DNA from: Vibrio salilacus
GTDB lineage: Bacteria > Pseudomonadota > Gammaproteobacteria > Enterobacterales > Vibrionaceae
Direction of reading: 5' to 3'
Length of the DNA: 64,000 nt
Assembly (NCBI RefSeq): GCF_002811245.1
Contig: NZ_NIVQ01000009.1
Span: 62,001 to 126,000 of the forward strand
Both the position numbers and the translations under genes were made by a program. The first letter of the stretch is position 1. Each line of letters starts with the position of its first letter. The notes below the pieces were generated by a model. The model did no database searches and was not told where the DNA came from. It saw only the letters and a list, made by a program, of their open reading frames with translations. Positions 19,587 to 28,589 of the stretch are shown here, piece after piece.

Positions 19587-20846
19587 ATGTCCACAACGAT
19601 TTTTCTTGATCACAATGTTTACCATATCGTTTCAGACTCACAAGCGATTCGACACCTTGAACACTACCAACAGGTACGTGATGAAATTAATGCCCGCTTT
19701 AATCCACTTTCGGGTGGGACGAATTGGCAAGCGGTTTATGAGTGTTGTGAAGTACTAGCCAAAGGACCTGGTATTGATCTGTTGCTTAGCAGTTACATGA
19801 CCATTGCTAAACTCAAAATAGAAGGGCTGACCGGTTATGCTAACGGCTTAGAGTTAATTATGCAGTGTTTATTGGTATTACCAAAACCAGACACTAAGTC
19901 GGCTAAAATGCGCAAAGAAGTCCTCGATTGGGTCAATGGTAAAGCGATCCCTGAGCTGAAAAAGATGAAACCGACTCAGGAACAGCTTCGCGATTTGTAT
20001 CGCAGTGAACGCTTGTGTGAACGCATTAATGATTGGTTAACTCTGCAACAACCAGAACAAAGGGTTAATTTCGAGGGGGTAGGGTTTGTTTTGTTCGAGC
20101 ATATTGATCAGATAGAAACGCGTTACCATACGGCGCTCAAGCGCCAAGAAAAACAGCGCCAAGAATCCAGTGAGAAAGTTAGCCCACAACGTTTTCGTTT
20201 GGGTTTAATTGCTGCGATTTTACTGGGTAGCGTGATTGGCGGGGGCGGGTTGTGGACTTATAGTCACCCCGATCTTTTTCATAAATATTACTACAAACAA
20301 TCGGTTGAAGTACCTTCGCTCGACAGTCGCAATTTACCTGACTTTGTTGAATTCACCAGCCCAGATACATTGCAGTCATTTCGCGATGAAATGGTGCCTA
20401 TGTATCAAGCGTCGATTAAGCGCAACACCCAGGTGTCGATAGAGCAGCCTTATTTAGAGGCAATGGATCAGCTCAACATTTTGCAGCAGCTCTATGCAGA
20501 TAATGAGCAGGTAGTTGCAATCAGTGATCAGCTTGGTCAAGATCAGCAATACGCTCTTGAGCAAGCGGACGAGTTTGTCGCTCGCTTTAGTGAAATTCGC
20601 ACCAAAATGGCCAATGTTGCACTGTTAGCGAAAAAACGTCGTTGGTCTGATGTGGCCAACGAAACAAAATCGTTAGAGTCTTTTGCGGTCAGTCTATCGC
20701 CAATATACGGCCGCGTAGGGTACGTTGAAGAGTTGATAGAGAAGCAGCAATATCAGCAAGCACAACAAGAGTTTGAAGAGCTCAAACGCAGGCTAAACAA
20801 TTTAAGTTGGAAAGTGGCGCAGTTAAATCAAATGCTTGAACAGTAG
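19587..20846 (+). CDS. vasL: T6SS protein VasL (ImpA N-terminal domain, membrane anchored)
   Basis: VasL-type proteins carry a TssA-like N-terminal domain and a membrane anchor; their exact role is less clear than that of TssA. The 419-residue product has an ImpA_N-like region (about 15-100), a charged linker, one membrane helix near residues 209-226 (GLIAAILLGSVIGGGGLW), and a helical, coiled-coil-prone C-terminal part ending in WKVAQLNQMLEQ. ATG at 19587 has AGGA 11 bases upstream; an in-frame TTG at 19563 is unlikely because it lies in the hairpin. Last gene of the cluster, matching VCA0121. Confidence 0.9.
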   Translation: MSTTIFLDHNVYHIVSDSQAIRHLEHYQQVRDEINARFNPLSGGTNWQAVYECCEVLAKGPGIDLLLSSYMTIAKLKIEGLTGYANGLELIMQCLLVLPKPDTKSAKMRKEVLDWVNGKAIPELKKMKPTQEQLRDLYRSERLCERINDWLTLQQPEQRVNFEGVGFVLFEHIDQIETRYHTALKRQEKQRQESSEKVSPQRFRLGLIAAILLGSVIGGGGLWTYSHPDLFHKYYYKQSVEVPSLDSRNLPDFVEFTSPDTLQSFRDEMVPMYQASIKRNTQVSIEQPYLEAMDQLNILQQLYADNEQVVAISDQLGQDQQYALEQADEFVARFSEIRTKMANVALLAKKRRWSDVANETKSLESFAVSLSPIYGRVGYVEELIEKQQYQQAQQEFEELKRRLNNLSWKVAQLNQMLEQ

Positions 20847-20860
20847 TTAATAGAATGTTC

Positions 20861-20941
20861 ACCCTAACTACTTGCACTTTCGGTTCAGGATCTATATAAA
20901 TTCGGCTTTGCTTTTTCATCAAGTACTCGAGTAGTTAGGGT
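20861..20941 (+). promoter_or_regulatory. ycgN promoter framed by a perfect inverted repeat
   Basis: A good sigma-70-type promoter, TTGCAC at 20872-20877 and TATAAA at 20895-20900 with a 17-base spacer, precedes ycgN. It is framed by a perfect 12-base inverted repeat: ACCCTAACTACT at 20861-20872 and AGTAGTTAGGGT at 20930-20941. The upstream arm touches the -35 box and the downstream arm lies just before the ycgN start. The layout suggests paired operator half-sites or, in a read-through RNA, a hairpin covering the promoter. Confidence 0.6.
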
Positions 20942-20949
20942 TTAGACAC

Positions 20950-21387
20950 ATGACGCAGTTTTGGCAACAAAAATCATTAGAAGAGATGACTGAACAAGAG
21001 TGGGAATCTCTGTGTGATGGCTGTGGTAAATGTTGTCTGCATAAATTGATGGATGAAGACAGTGATGAGATCTATTACACCAATGTTGCATGTAGCTGGT
21101 TAAACAGCAAAACCTGTTCGTGTAAAGATTACCCAAACCGTTTCACCTCAGGTGAAGAGTGCACAAAGTTGACTCGTGATGATATCGACGACTTTACCTG
21201 GCTTCCACACACATGCGCGTATCGTTTGCTGGCAGAAAAACAACCTCTGCCAGAGTGGCACCCATTGATCACAGGTTCAAAATCTGCAATGCATGCCGCC
21301 GGTGAAAGCGTGCGTAATAAGGTGGTTTACGAAATTGATGTAGTCAATTGGGAAGACCACATTTTGAATCATCCTAACAGGGGATAG
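20950..21387 (+). CDS. ycgN: YcgN family protein (UPF0260, Cys-rich metal-binding domain)
   Basis: This 145-residue protein matches the YcgN/UPF0260 family, a conserved cytoplasmic protein with a zinc- or iron-chelating Cys-rich domain and no firmly assigned function. Residues 22-32 ([11 protein letters not shown]) and later Cys residues ([21 protein letters not shown]) form the metal-site pattern of the family. ATG at 20950 follows AGGG about 10 bases upstream. It is a single gene after the T6SS cluster; a short hairpin follows the stop. Confidence 0.92.
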   Translation: MTQFWQQKSLEEMTEQEWESLCDGCGKCCLHKLMDEDSDEIYYTNVACSWLNSKTCSCKDYPNRFTSGEECTKLTRDDIDDFTWLPHTCAYRLLAEKQPLPEWHPLITGSKSAMHAAGESVRNKVVYEIDVVNWEDHILNHPNRG

Positions 21388-21391
21388 GCGT

Positions 21392-21415
21392 AGCAAGGCA
21401 TATCAAGGCCTTGCT
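21392..21415 (+). terminator. Hairpin after ycgN
   Basis: AGCAAGG at 21392-21398 pairs with CCTTGCT at 21409-21415, just after the ycgN stop. The tail (TGTGG) is not T-rich, so this is a weak or partial terminator candidate. Confidence 0.4.
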
Positions 21416-21477
21416 TGTGGTCACTTCATCAATAATCATCAATATTTACCAGTATCACGAAAATTTTCCGCCATTTC

Positions 21478-21497
21478 GTCGCCACTTTTATGGCGAC
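21478..21497. repeat. Perfect 7-base palindrome arms at the edge of the islet
   Basis: GTCGCCA (21478-21484) and TGGCGAC (21491-21497) are perfect inverted arms around a 6-base spacer, with TTT and AAA beyond a single mismatch. It lies 6 bases past the stop of the minus-strand membrane-protein gene. It could be that gene's terminator hairpin or a remnant recombination or attachment site; neither strand has a clean T-run. Confidence 0.5.
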
Positions 21498-21502
21498 AAA
21501 TA

Positions 21503-22459
21503 TTAACTGCTTGGAGATTTAATCCGTAGGTACTTAGGGTTTTCCAACTGTTCTGGGAGCGGGAAGAACCAGCTGCCTATAGAAAATAGGTGATGTTTGT
21601 TTCTGCTTTCTAAACAATCTAACTGAAAGACAGGCCTATAAACACCTTTTATATGATTGTATACACTTAAACGGTTCGAGAGTAGTGCGTATGCTAGGAC
21701 TCTCGGATATTCATGAGCTAAACGTAATAGCACGTTATCATGGGGGATGCTCAGTGTCTGAGATAGTTCCGTAACTTTTTCAATGATAGCCCGTCTGCCC
21801 AATATATTTAGTGGCTCAGAAACAAGTAAACTCATAAAAGAGTAGACATATTTTTTGTCAATACACCATTCATTGCCAAAAGAGGTGTAATTGTGCTCTT
21901 TAAAGAAATAAGTCCGATTAACTACATACTTTAGCCAGCAAACTATAAATACATATACACTGGCAGACAGATTATCCCGATAGTTGTGAAAGTCTTTATG
22001 AGGGTCTTTCTGTACATCCATGAAATTTTCTATCTTCAAATCAAAATAGAGTAACTTTAGGTGTGTCCTAAGTTCCTCAAACTTATTCTTAGCTATACGT
22101 TTATGCTCTTCTTCCGTAATGTAGTCCTGAGTAGAGAGCAAACCTTCATGTGCTGAGAGTACAAAAAACCATTTCCTGTCACATGCTAAGTCTGATTTAG
22201 AAAGTTCCTCGACCGTTGAATCAACCTTTGCTACATATGACTCAAGAGCGATCCTTGATTGGCTTGTCGTTATTGAATGGTGTCTATCTAGAATGTTGTA
22301 AATCAGAGTTGCTATAGCAACTAAGCCAACCAGAATATTTGCAAAGTCAGCAATGCTAACCTCGTTTTCAGGTATGTTTGGGTAACGATGTAACGTGATC
22401 ATTATTAACAGATAGATTATTACAACTGCCCAACTTAAGTGCTTGAAATTAATTTTCAT
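21503..22459 (-). CDS. Unknown protein with two N-terminal membrane helices
   Basis: I do not recognise this 318-residue protein. Two membrane helices lie near residues 8-25 (LSWAVVIIYLLIMITLH) and 36-57 (IADFANILVGLVAIATLIYNIL), followed by about 260 mostly soluble residues with many Lys, Glu and aromatic residues. The pattern suggests an inner-membrane protein with a large cytoplasmic domain. The ATG overlaps the TGA of the upstream integrase-like fragment (ATGA), so translation is coupled. The gene is AT-richer than its neighbours and lies in an islet between ycgN and cyoA. It may be a cargo gene of a decayed mobile element; a role such as phage defence would be pure inference. Confidence 0.75.
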   Translation of the reverse strand: MKINFKHLSWAVVIIYLLIMITLHRYPNIPENEVSIADFANILVGLVAIATLIYNILDRHHSITTSQSRIALESYVAKVDSTVEELSKSDLACDRKWFFVLSAHEGLLSTQDYITEEEHKRIAKNKFEELRTHLKLLYFDLKIENFMDVQKDPHKDFHNYRDNLSASVYVFIVCWLKYVVNRTYFFKEHNYTSFGNEWCIDKKYVYSFMSLLVSEPLNILGRRAIIEKVTELSQTLSIPHDNVLLRLAHEYPRVLAYALLSNRLSVYNHIKGVYRPVFQLDCLESRNKHHLFSIGSWFFPLPEQLENPKYLRIKSPSS

Positions 22460-22791
22460 CTATAAATGCGCCAATAGTTTTTGCTAACCACGTCTTCAAG
22501 GTGAACGGGGGCTAGGTGAGCGTATCGCATGGTCTGTTTGATATCGCTGTGCCCAAGAATTTCCGTCGAATAACCGATGTTAAATAACGGGCCTGAGCCT
22601 TCCTTGTAAATCATATCATAGAGTTCTAGCCTGATAGATACTGAACGGTACTTTTTGTCTTTCGTTTGGGTATTGGGTATAGGTGACTTTGTTCTTAGTA
22701 AGCGGAGTGTCGCTAACAAAGCTTGAATATCATCGTGGAACTCGTGCGCTTCTGCCTTGGCTATCAAGTCCTGTATTTCCTCAATGGTCAA
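22456..22791 (-). pseudogene. Shrunken tyrosine recombinase (integrase) remnant
   Basis: The 111-residue frame carries pieces of a phage-type integrase catalytic domain: an LTIEEIQDLI helix, a TKDKKYRSVSI strand, and the C-terminal EILGHSDIKQTMRYAHLAP with the third-position His and the nucleophile Tyr. The first catalytic Arg region and the HxxR box are missing, so it cannot be an active recombinase. The best start is TTG at 22791, with GGAGG 8 bases upstream; a GTG at 22798-22800 overlaps that GGAGG. The frame is intact and ends in ATGA overlap with the next gene, so it may still be expressed as a small protein. Confidence 0.7.
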
Positions 22792-22804
22792 AAGCTCCAC
22801 CTCC

Positions 22805-23601
22805 GTTTAATGCAGTTTGAATTGGCTACTACACCTTCATGACAAGCTTCTTTCCCTTTCAACATTTCCTATTTTGCCGAGAGCCAGTTCTGGGTAACGT
22901 AAGTGTATTTATAATCCATGTTTGGATTCATCCTGAAAATGGTTTGCCAAAAGTAAATAATGAGAAGCAAATACCACTCAAATACTAGGTGAAACCAATA
23001 ATTTGATATTGTTCACAATTTACCACTTCTGATTCCCCCTTCGTACTAAAGCTATCTATGTAAATGCAGTTGATAGTCAGTCTCATCAAAATGAACTTAC
23101 AACTGTCTGTTTCAAAAGACATTAACTGTGAAGTACGTGAAATTCGTGTTGAGGTTAATGTCCTATTTAAAGTGTGTTGGTTTCATTAATGGAAGGTTAG
23201 TTTCCAGTTGTGGCTAATGAGCTTTAACTTTTTACTCCTCATAATGCGCAAAATGTAACATTGTGTTTCAAAGTGCAACAATGAATACACATTGATAGTG
23301 TGGTTTTTATCTCCACTCAATTCCGTTTTGTTTCGCTCTGATCCCAACGTTACTCATGCTCAACACATAAACATTCTAATGACTATAACAACTGGTTCTT
23401 AGCTTGATACCAATCGTAGTAAGTAATTGTGCATTCTAGCTGGTTAAGATGCTTGATAACGGTGTTAAGAAATTTGTAAGTAGAATAACTACTTATCAAA
23501 ATCTTTGGCTTTTTATCAAACATTTTCTCTGCGCTATTTCTGAATTCTTATTTACTGTGATTGGCATTTGCTTTGAAACCAGACAACCATCGAGAAAGTT
23601 A
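22805..23601. other. Gene-free AT-rich stretch between islet and cyoA
   Basis: About 800 bases hold no convincing coding region on either strand. The part next to cyoA must contain the cyo promoter. An imperfect inverted repeat (CATTGTGTT ... AACAATG) lies near 23260-23283. The rest looks like decayed sequence, consistent with loss of the rest of a mobile element. A longer frame runs into cyoA from 23449, but its N-terminal part does not resemble the family. Confidence 0.5.
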
Positions 23602-24483
23602 ATGGAAGCCTCAAGTTATAAACGCATCTTGTCGAGGGGAAGTTTGGCGTCCGTCATACTTATGCTCTCAGGATGTAATTCAGCTTTACTTGACCCCAAA
23701 GGTGCCATTGGTGTGCAGGAAAAAGAGCTAATTATTACTGCTCTTTTGCTTATGTTGATCGTTGTAATCCCTGTGATTCTAATGACGATTTACTTCGCAT
23801 ATCGATACCGCGCCTCTAATACCGCAGAAGAGTACGCACCTGAGTGGTCACACTCGACCAAAATCGAAGTGGTGGTATGGACAATTCCAATCATCATCAT
23901 TGCGATTCTTGCGACGATCACATGGCGTTCGACTCATGAACTAGAGCCATCCAAACCTTTGGAAAGTGATGTTAAACCAATGACCATCGAGGTGGTGTCA
24001 CTCGATTGGAAATGGTTGTTCATCTATCCAGAAGAAAACATTGCGACGTTGAACTATGTGGCGTTCCCGAAAGACGTGCCAGTGCAGTTCAAACTAACTT
24101 CAGACAACATCATGAACGCGTTTTTCATCCCTCGCTTAGGTACACAGATCTACGCGATGCCAGGCATGGTAACCAAGCTTAACCTGATAGCGAACCATGA
24201 AGGTCACTACAAAGGTTTTGCATCGAACTACAGCGGCGAAGGTTTTTCTCAAATGAAGTTCACAGCCTCAGCAATGTCTGATCGTGCAGCGTTCCTAAAT
24301 TGGGTGCAGAAAGTGAAGGCGAGCCCTGATCGTATTGAAAACTGGGAGCAATATAGCTCACTGGCAGCGCCAAGTATCGCAGAGCCAGTCACTTTGTTCT
24401 CTAGCGTTCCTCCGTTCTTGTTCACCGACGTTGTGACTCAGCATCCTGGTTCAATGAACTGTTTGCCTGAAAACCAAGGATAA
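23602..24483 (+). CDS. cyoA: Cytochrome bo3 quinol oxidase subunit II CyoA
   Basis: CyoA is subunit II of the ubiquinol oxidase that reduces oxygen and pumps protons. I start it at ATG 23602, not at the upstream in-frame 23449, because this gives a lipoprotein signal with LMLSGC (Cys25), as in E. coli CyoA. The 293-residue product has two membrane helices (about 42-68 and 86-104) and a periplasmic cupredoxin-like domain ([33 protein letters not shown]). The copper-A ligands of cytochrome oxidases are absent, as expected for a quinol oxidase. First of five cyo genes. Confidence 0.94.
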   Translation: MEASSYKRILSRGSLASVILMLSGCNSALLDPKGAIGVQEKELIITALLLMLIVVIPVILMTIYFAYRYRASNTAEEYAPEWSHSTKIEVVVWTIPIIIIAILATITWRSTHELEPSKPLESDVKPMTIEVVSLDWKWLFIYPEENIATLNYVAFPKDVPVQFKLTSDNIMNAFFIPRLGTQIYAMPGMVTKLNLIANHEGHYKGFASNYSGEGFSQMKFTASAMSDRAAFLNWVQKVKASPDRIENWEQYSSLAAPSIAEPVTLFSSVPPFLFTDVVTQHPGSMNCLPENQG

Positions 24484-24488
24484 TCGTA

Positions 24489-26525
24489 ATGTTTGGAAGA
24501 TTAACTCTTGATTCAGTTCCGTTCCACGAACCTATTATCGTCATCACCTTAGCGGTTGTGGCGCTGGTTGGTTTAGCCGTAGTTTACGCGATAACTAAAG
24601 CCGGAAATTGGCAATATTTGTGGAATGAATGGTTTACTTCAGTAGACCATAAAAAACTTGGCTTCATGTACATCGCAGTAGCGATGGTGATGCTTGTTCG
24701 TGGTTTTGCTGACGCAGTAATGATGCGTAGCCAGCAACTCCTTTCTTCTGCGGGTGAAGCAGGTTACTTGCCACCACATCACTACGATCAAATTTTTACT
24801 GCCCATGGCGTGATCATGATCTTCTTCGTAGCGATGCCATTGGTTATTGGTCTGATGAACATCATCGTGCCATTGCAGATTGGTGCGCGTGACGTAGCTT
24901 TCCCGTATCTGAATAACTTGAGCTTCTGGCTGTTTGTTGCTGGCGTCATCCTAACAAACATGTCTCTCGGCTTAGGTGAATTTGGTCGTACCGGTTGGCT
25001 AGCGTACCCGCCGCTTTCAGGTATTGAGGCTAGCCCAGGAGTTGGGGTCGACTATTGGATTTGGGCGCTGCAGATATCAGGTGTTGGTACAACGTTAACA
25101 GGCGTGAACTTCTTCGCGACCATTTTGCGTATGCGTACACCGTCTATGCCAATGATGAAGATGCCAGTTTTTACTTGGGCGTCTCTGTGTGCAAACATTT
25201 TGATCATCATTTCATTTCCAATCCTAACAGTGACTATCGCTCTGCTAACGCTGGATAGATACCTAGGCATGCACTTCTTTACCAATGATCTTGGCGGCAA
25301 CGTAATGATGTACGTCAACCTGATTTGGGCTTGGGGCCACCCAGAAGTGTACATTTTGATCTTGCCAATTTTTGGTGTGTTCTCAGAAGTCACCGCAACC
25401 TTCTCACGTAAAAAGTTGTTCGGTTACACATCGCTAGTTTGGGCTACCGTAGTTATCACGATTCTTGCGTTTGTCGTTTGGTTACATCACTTCTTTACGA
25501 TGGGATCTGGCGCGAACGTAAATGCCTTCTTCGGTATCGCCACGATGATCATTTCTATCCCAACAGGGGTGAAGATCTTCAACTGGCTATTCACCATGTA
25601 CAAAGGTCGCATCCGCTTTACAACGCCAATGATGTGGACGGTGGGCTTCCTGATCACCTTTACTGTTGGTGGTATGACGGGCGTACTAATGGCTGTTCCG
25701 GGCGCAGATTTCGTTCTGCATAACTCAGTATTCCTGATTGCTCACTTCCACAACGTTATCATTGGTGGTGTGGTCTTTGGATGTTTTGCTGCGATCACTT
25801 ACTGGTTCCCGAAAGCGACAGGTTTCACCATGAATGAAACTTGGGGCAAACGTGCGTTCTATCTTTGGATTATTGGATTCTTAATGGCGTTCCTACCGCT
25901 TTACGCGCTAGGCTTTATGGGGATGACTCGTCGTTTAAGCCAAGACATCAACCCAGAATACTTCCCACTGTTGTCGATTGCCGCAGCAGGTACGGTTGTG
26001 ATTGCGCTGGGTGTATTGTCTCAGTTCATCCAAATTTACGTGAGTATCCGTGACCGAGAGCAAAACCGTGACCTAACTGGTGACCCGTGGGGTGGCCGTA
26101 CTCTTGAGTGGGCAACATCGTCTCCACCACCGTTCTACAACTTTGCGCACCTGCCAAAAGGTGATGTACTGGATGCGTTCTGGTACCAGAAGCAAAGTGG
26201 CGAGTTCGACCCAACTAAAGAGGTGGAATACGAACGTATTCATATGCCAAAAAACACGGCAACAGGCATCTATGTGTCGGCTTGGTCGCTCCTATTTGGC
26301 TTCGGCATGATTTGGTACATCTGGTGGCTAGCGGCGGCAAGTTTGGTCGGTATTATCGTGACGTGTATTCAGCATAGCTACAACGATGATGTGGATTACT
26401 ACGTGGAAGTTGAAGAGGTCAAAGCAATTGAGGCCGAGCGTCGAGCTCAGCTTGAAAAAGCGAAGAAAAACTCAGTGAAAGACAGCGAAAGTAAAGATGA
26501 TCTGGAGGTGACGTATGCAAACTAA
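24489..26525 (+). CDS. cyoB: Cytochrome bo3 quinol oxidase subunit I CyoB
   Basis: CyoB carries heme b, heme o3 and copper B and performs oxygen reduction and proton pumping. The 678-residue polytopic protein shows the metal and heme ligands: His in [17 protein letters not shown] with the His-Tyr pair, HHFFTMG, and [14 protein letters not shown]. The charged C-terminal tail extends beyond the last helix pair. It starts 5 bases after cyoA (GGATAA site) and overlaps cyoC by 11 bases. Inner membrane. Confidence 0.97.
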   Translation: MFGRLTLDSVPFHEPIIVITLAVVALVGLAVVYAITKAGNWQYLWNEWFTSVDHKKLGFMYIAVAMVMLVRGFADAVMMRSQQLLSSAGEAGYLPPHHYDQIFTAHGVIMIFFVAMPLVIGLMNIIVPLQIGARDVAFPYLNNLSFWLFVAGVILTNMSLGLGEFGRTGWLAYPPLSGIEASPGVGVDYWIWALQISGVGTTLTGVNFFATILRMRTPSMPMMKMPVFTWASLCANILIIISFPILTVTIALLTLDRYLGMHFFTNDLGGNVMMYVNLIWAWGHPEVYILILPIFGVFSEVTATFSRKKLFGYTSLVWATVVITILAFVVWLHHFFTMGSGANVNAFFGIATMIISIPTGVKIFNWLFTMYKGRIRFTTPMMWTVGFLITFTVGGMTGVLMAVPGADFVLHNSVFLIAHFHNVIIGGVVFGCFAAITYWFPKATGFTMNETWGKRAFYLWIIGFLMAFLPLYALGFMGMTRRLSQDINPEYFPLLSIAAAGTVVIALGVLSQFIQIYVSIRDREQNRDLTGDPWGGRTLEWATSSPPPFYNFAHLPKGDVLDAFWYQKQSGEFDPTKEVEYERIHMPKNTATGIYVSAWSLLFGFGMIWYIWWLAAASLVGIIVTCIQHSYNDDVDYYVEVEEVKAIEAERRAQLEKAKKNSVKDSESKDDLEVTYAN

Positions 26526-27117
26526 TATCGCAGCACATCACGACCATGATCACCACCATGACACGAATGGCAACAAGCTATTTGGCTTCTGGGTTTACCT
26601 GATGAGTGATTGTGTACTGTTTGCGACCTTGTTCGCGACATACGCTGTGCTGTCGAGCAATTCAATTGCGGGCCCAACAGGTAAAGACATTTTCGAACTG
26701 CCATTCGTGTTTGCCGAAACCATGCTGCTGCTGCTTAGCAGTATCACATTTGGTTTTGGCATTATCGCGATGAAGCGCAACAACGTCGTTGGTCTCAAAC
26801 GTTGGATGTTAGTAACGTTCGCGCTTGGTCTTGGCTTTATCAGTATGGAGGTCTATGAGTTCCATCACCTGATTAAAGAAGGCTATGGCCCACAAACAAG
26901 TGCATTCCTATCGGCATTCTTTACGTTGGTTGGTACGCACGGCCTGCACGTAACCTTTGGTCTGATTTGGTTAGCGGTAGCTTATCACCAGCTTTCGACT
27001 AAAGGTCTGAACGACAACATGGCGATGCGTTTTAACTGCTTAAGTCTATTCTGGCACTTCCTAGATATCGTTTGGATTTGTGTCTTTACCATCGTTTACT
27101 TACTGGGGGTAATGTAA
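26515..27117 (+). CDS. cyoC: Cytochrome bo3 quinol oxidase subunit III CyoC
   Basis: CyoC is the five-helix subunit III of the quinol oxidase, needed for stable assembly. The 200-residue product begins with a His/Asp-rich stretch and then the family block [25 protein letters not shown], and ends with the typical [19 protein letters not shown]. The ATG at 26515 lies inside the end of cyoB with GGAGG 6 bases ahead. The stop overlaps the cyoD ATG by one base. Confidence 0.96.
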   Translation: MQTNIAAHHDHDHHHDTNGNKLFGFWVYLMSDCVLFATLFATYAVLSSNSIAGPTGKDIFELPFVFAETMLLLLSSITFGFGIIAMKRNNVVGLKRWMLVTFALGLGFISMEVYEFHHLIKEGYGPQTSAFLSAFFTLVGTHGLHVTFGLIWLAVAYHQLSTKGLNDNMAMRFNCLSLFWHFLDIVWICVFTIVYLLGVM

Positions 27118-27428
27118 TGGATCAACATGTAGAAACCAGTGCGTCAGATTACGTTAAAGGTTTTATTACCTCACTGATTCTGACGGTAATTCCGTTCTAC
27201 TTTGTTTGGACGAAATCATTACCAGATACAACGACCTATGCGATTCTATTTGGATGTGCATTAGTGCAGATATTTGTTCACTTTAAATACTTCTTGCACA
27301 TGGAAACAAAAACATCTGATGGACGTTGGAACCTTGTATCACTGATGTTTACCGCCATTGTTGTACTTATCCTTATCGCTGGCTCGGTATGGATCATCTA
27401 CAACATGAACGTCAACATGAAGTTGTAG
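27117..27428 (+). CDS. cyoD: Cytochrome bo3 quinol oxidase subunit IV CyoD
   Basis: CyoD is the small three-helix subunit IV. The 103-residue product ([16 protein letters not shown]...) has helices near 15-37, 43-64 and 76-98, and the conserved VQIFVHFKYFLHM segment. The start is the ATG sharing a base with the cyoC stop (TAATG), which supports coupling; a longer in-frame start at 27072 would lie inside cyoC. It precedes cyoE by 8 bases. Confidence 0.95.
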   Translation: MDQHVETSASDYVKGFITSLILTVIPFYFVWTKSLPDTTTYAILFGCALVQIFVHFKYFLHMETKTSDGRWNLVSLMFTAIVVLILIAGSVWIIYNMNVNMKL

Positions 27429-27436
27429 GCCAAGGT

Positions 27437-28297
27437 ATGCTGAAAAGTTATTTGTCTATCACCAAACCAGGCATTATTTTCGGCAACCTGATTTCTGTTG
27501 CGGCGGGGTTCTTCCTCGCCGTAAAAACAGAACCAGCCAGTCTAATGTTGTTTGTTACAACGTTGGTTGGCGTGGGGTTAGTCATCGCTTCAGGTTGTGT
27601 GGTGAATAATATTTTCGATCGTGATATCGACCAAAAGATGGCACGTACACGAAATCGTGAAACAGTGAAAGGCAACATCAATATCGATATTGCGTTTGTT
27701 TATGCACTTGCATTATTGCTGGTAGGAACCGCACTGTTATTTATCCGAGTGAACCCACTATCCGCTGTCGTCGTGTTGCTTGGCTACGTGTATTACGTGT
27801 TCTTTTACACGATGTGGTACAAACGTAACTCGGTGTATGGAACCTTAGTGGGAAGTATCTCAGGCGCAGTTCCGCCATTGGTGGGTTACTTGGCGGTAAC
27901 AAACTTCATTAGCTTGGAAGCGATTTTACTCTTTATCATGTTCTGTCTCTGGCAAATGCCGCACTCGTATGCCATTGCCATGTTCCGGATGCAAGACTAC
28001 CGAGAAGCCGGGATTCCCGTATTGCCAGTTAAAGAAGGCATTCATAAAGCGCATCGACACATGAAAGCGTATGTCGTGGCGTTTGGAGCAGTATCGTTGG
28101 GATTATTTTTACTGGGCGAAGCCGGGTATGAATACTTAGCGGTTGCAGCGGTTGTTTGCTTTATGTGGACGAAAGTGACCTTTCGCAGCATTGATGACAA
28201 CAACTACATCGCTTGGTCAAAATCGGTGTTTAAAGTCTCATTGCTAGTGGTGATGGGGATAAGTGGTGTGCTAGGATTAGAGCTTATTCCTTTGTAG
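27437..28297 (+). CDS. cyoE: Protoheme IX farnesyltransferase CyoE (heme O synthase)
   Basis: CyoE converts heme b to heme o by adding a farnesyl group, providing the cofactor of CyoB. The 286-residue membrane protein has the UbiA-type Asp-rich motif NNIFDRDIDQKMARTRNR near residues 57-74 and the conserved YKRNSVYGTLVGSISGAVPP block. The ATG at 27437 has AAGG just upstream; the longer frame from 27326 lies inside cyoD. It is the last gene of the operon and is followed by a terminator at 28452. Confidence 0.96.
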   Translation: MLKSYLSITKPGIIFGNLISVAAGFFLAVKTEPASLMLFVTTLVGVGLVIASGCVVNNIFDRDIDQKMARTRNRETVKGNINIDIAFVYALALLLVGTALLFIRVNPLSAVVVLLGYVYYVFFYTMWYKRNSVYGTLVGSISGAVPPLVGYLAVTNFISLEAILLFIMFCLWQMPHSYAIAMFRMQDYREAGIPVLPVKEGIHKAHRHMKAYVVAFGAVSLGLFLLGEAGYEYLAVAAVVCFMWTKVTFRSIDDNNYIAWSKSVFKVSLLVVMGISGVLGLELIPL

Positions 28298-28451
28298 TGC
28301 TTCAAGCTTGGGTTCATTGCTAGCATTTACATTCTGTCGCCATATTATGGCTATTTCAAATATTAAATTAAGTTATTGTTTTTATTTACTATAAATGACT
28401 TTGAACAATAAGATCACATTTTGAATCATCTTAACCGAGACTAGTTGAGAC

Positions 28452-28479
28452 AAACAGCCGCCATTCGCGGCTGTTTTTG
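28452..28479 (+). terminator. Rho-independent terminator after cyoE
   Basis: A 10-base-pair stem (AAACAGCCGC / GCGGCTGTTT) with a 5-base loop and a T-rich tail (TTTTTGT), 155 bases after the cyoE stop. Confidence 0.8.
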
Positions 28480-28589
28480 TATTTGCTGCCGGCTAACAGT
28501 GAGAATGCAAAACTTGTACGGAGAGTGGTGTACACTAGACAGTATCAACTTGTAAAACAAAGACTTATTTGAGTCTTTTTGAGGTAAAT

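Noticed and set aside
23449..23601. Extended N-terminus of CyoA from an upstream in-frame start
   Set aside because: It would put the lipoprotein signal in the middle of the protein; the ATG at 23602 gives the family start with a lipobox.
25055..25393. Long minus-strand and shifted frames inside cyoB and other large genes
   Set aside because: They are out-of-frame shadows of strongly supported genes, without ribosome-binding sites or family features.
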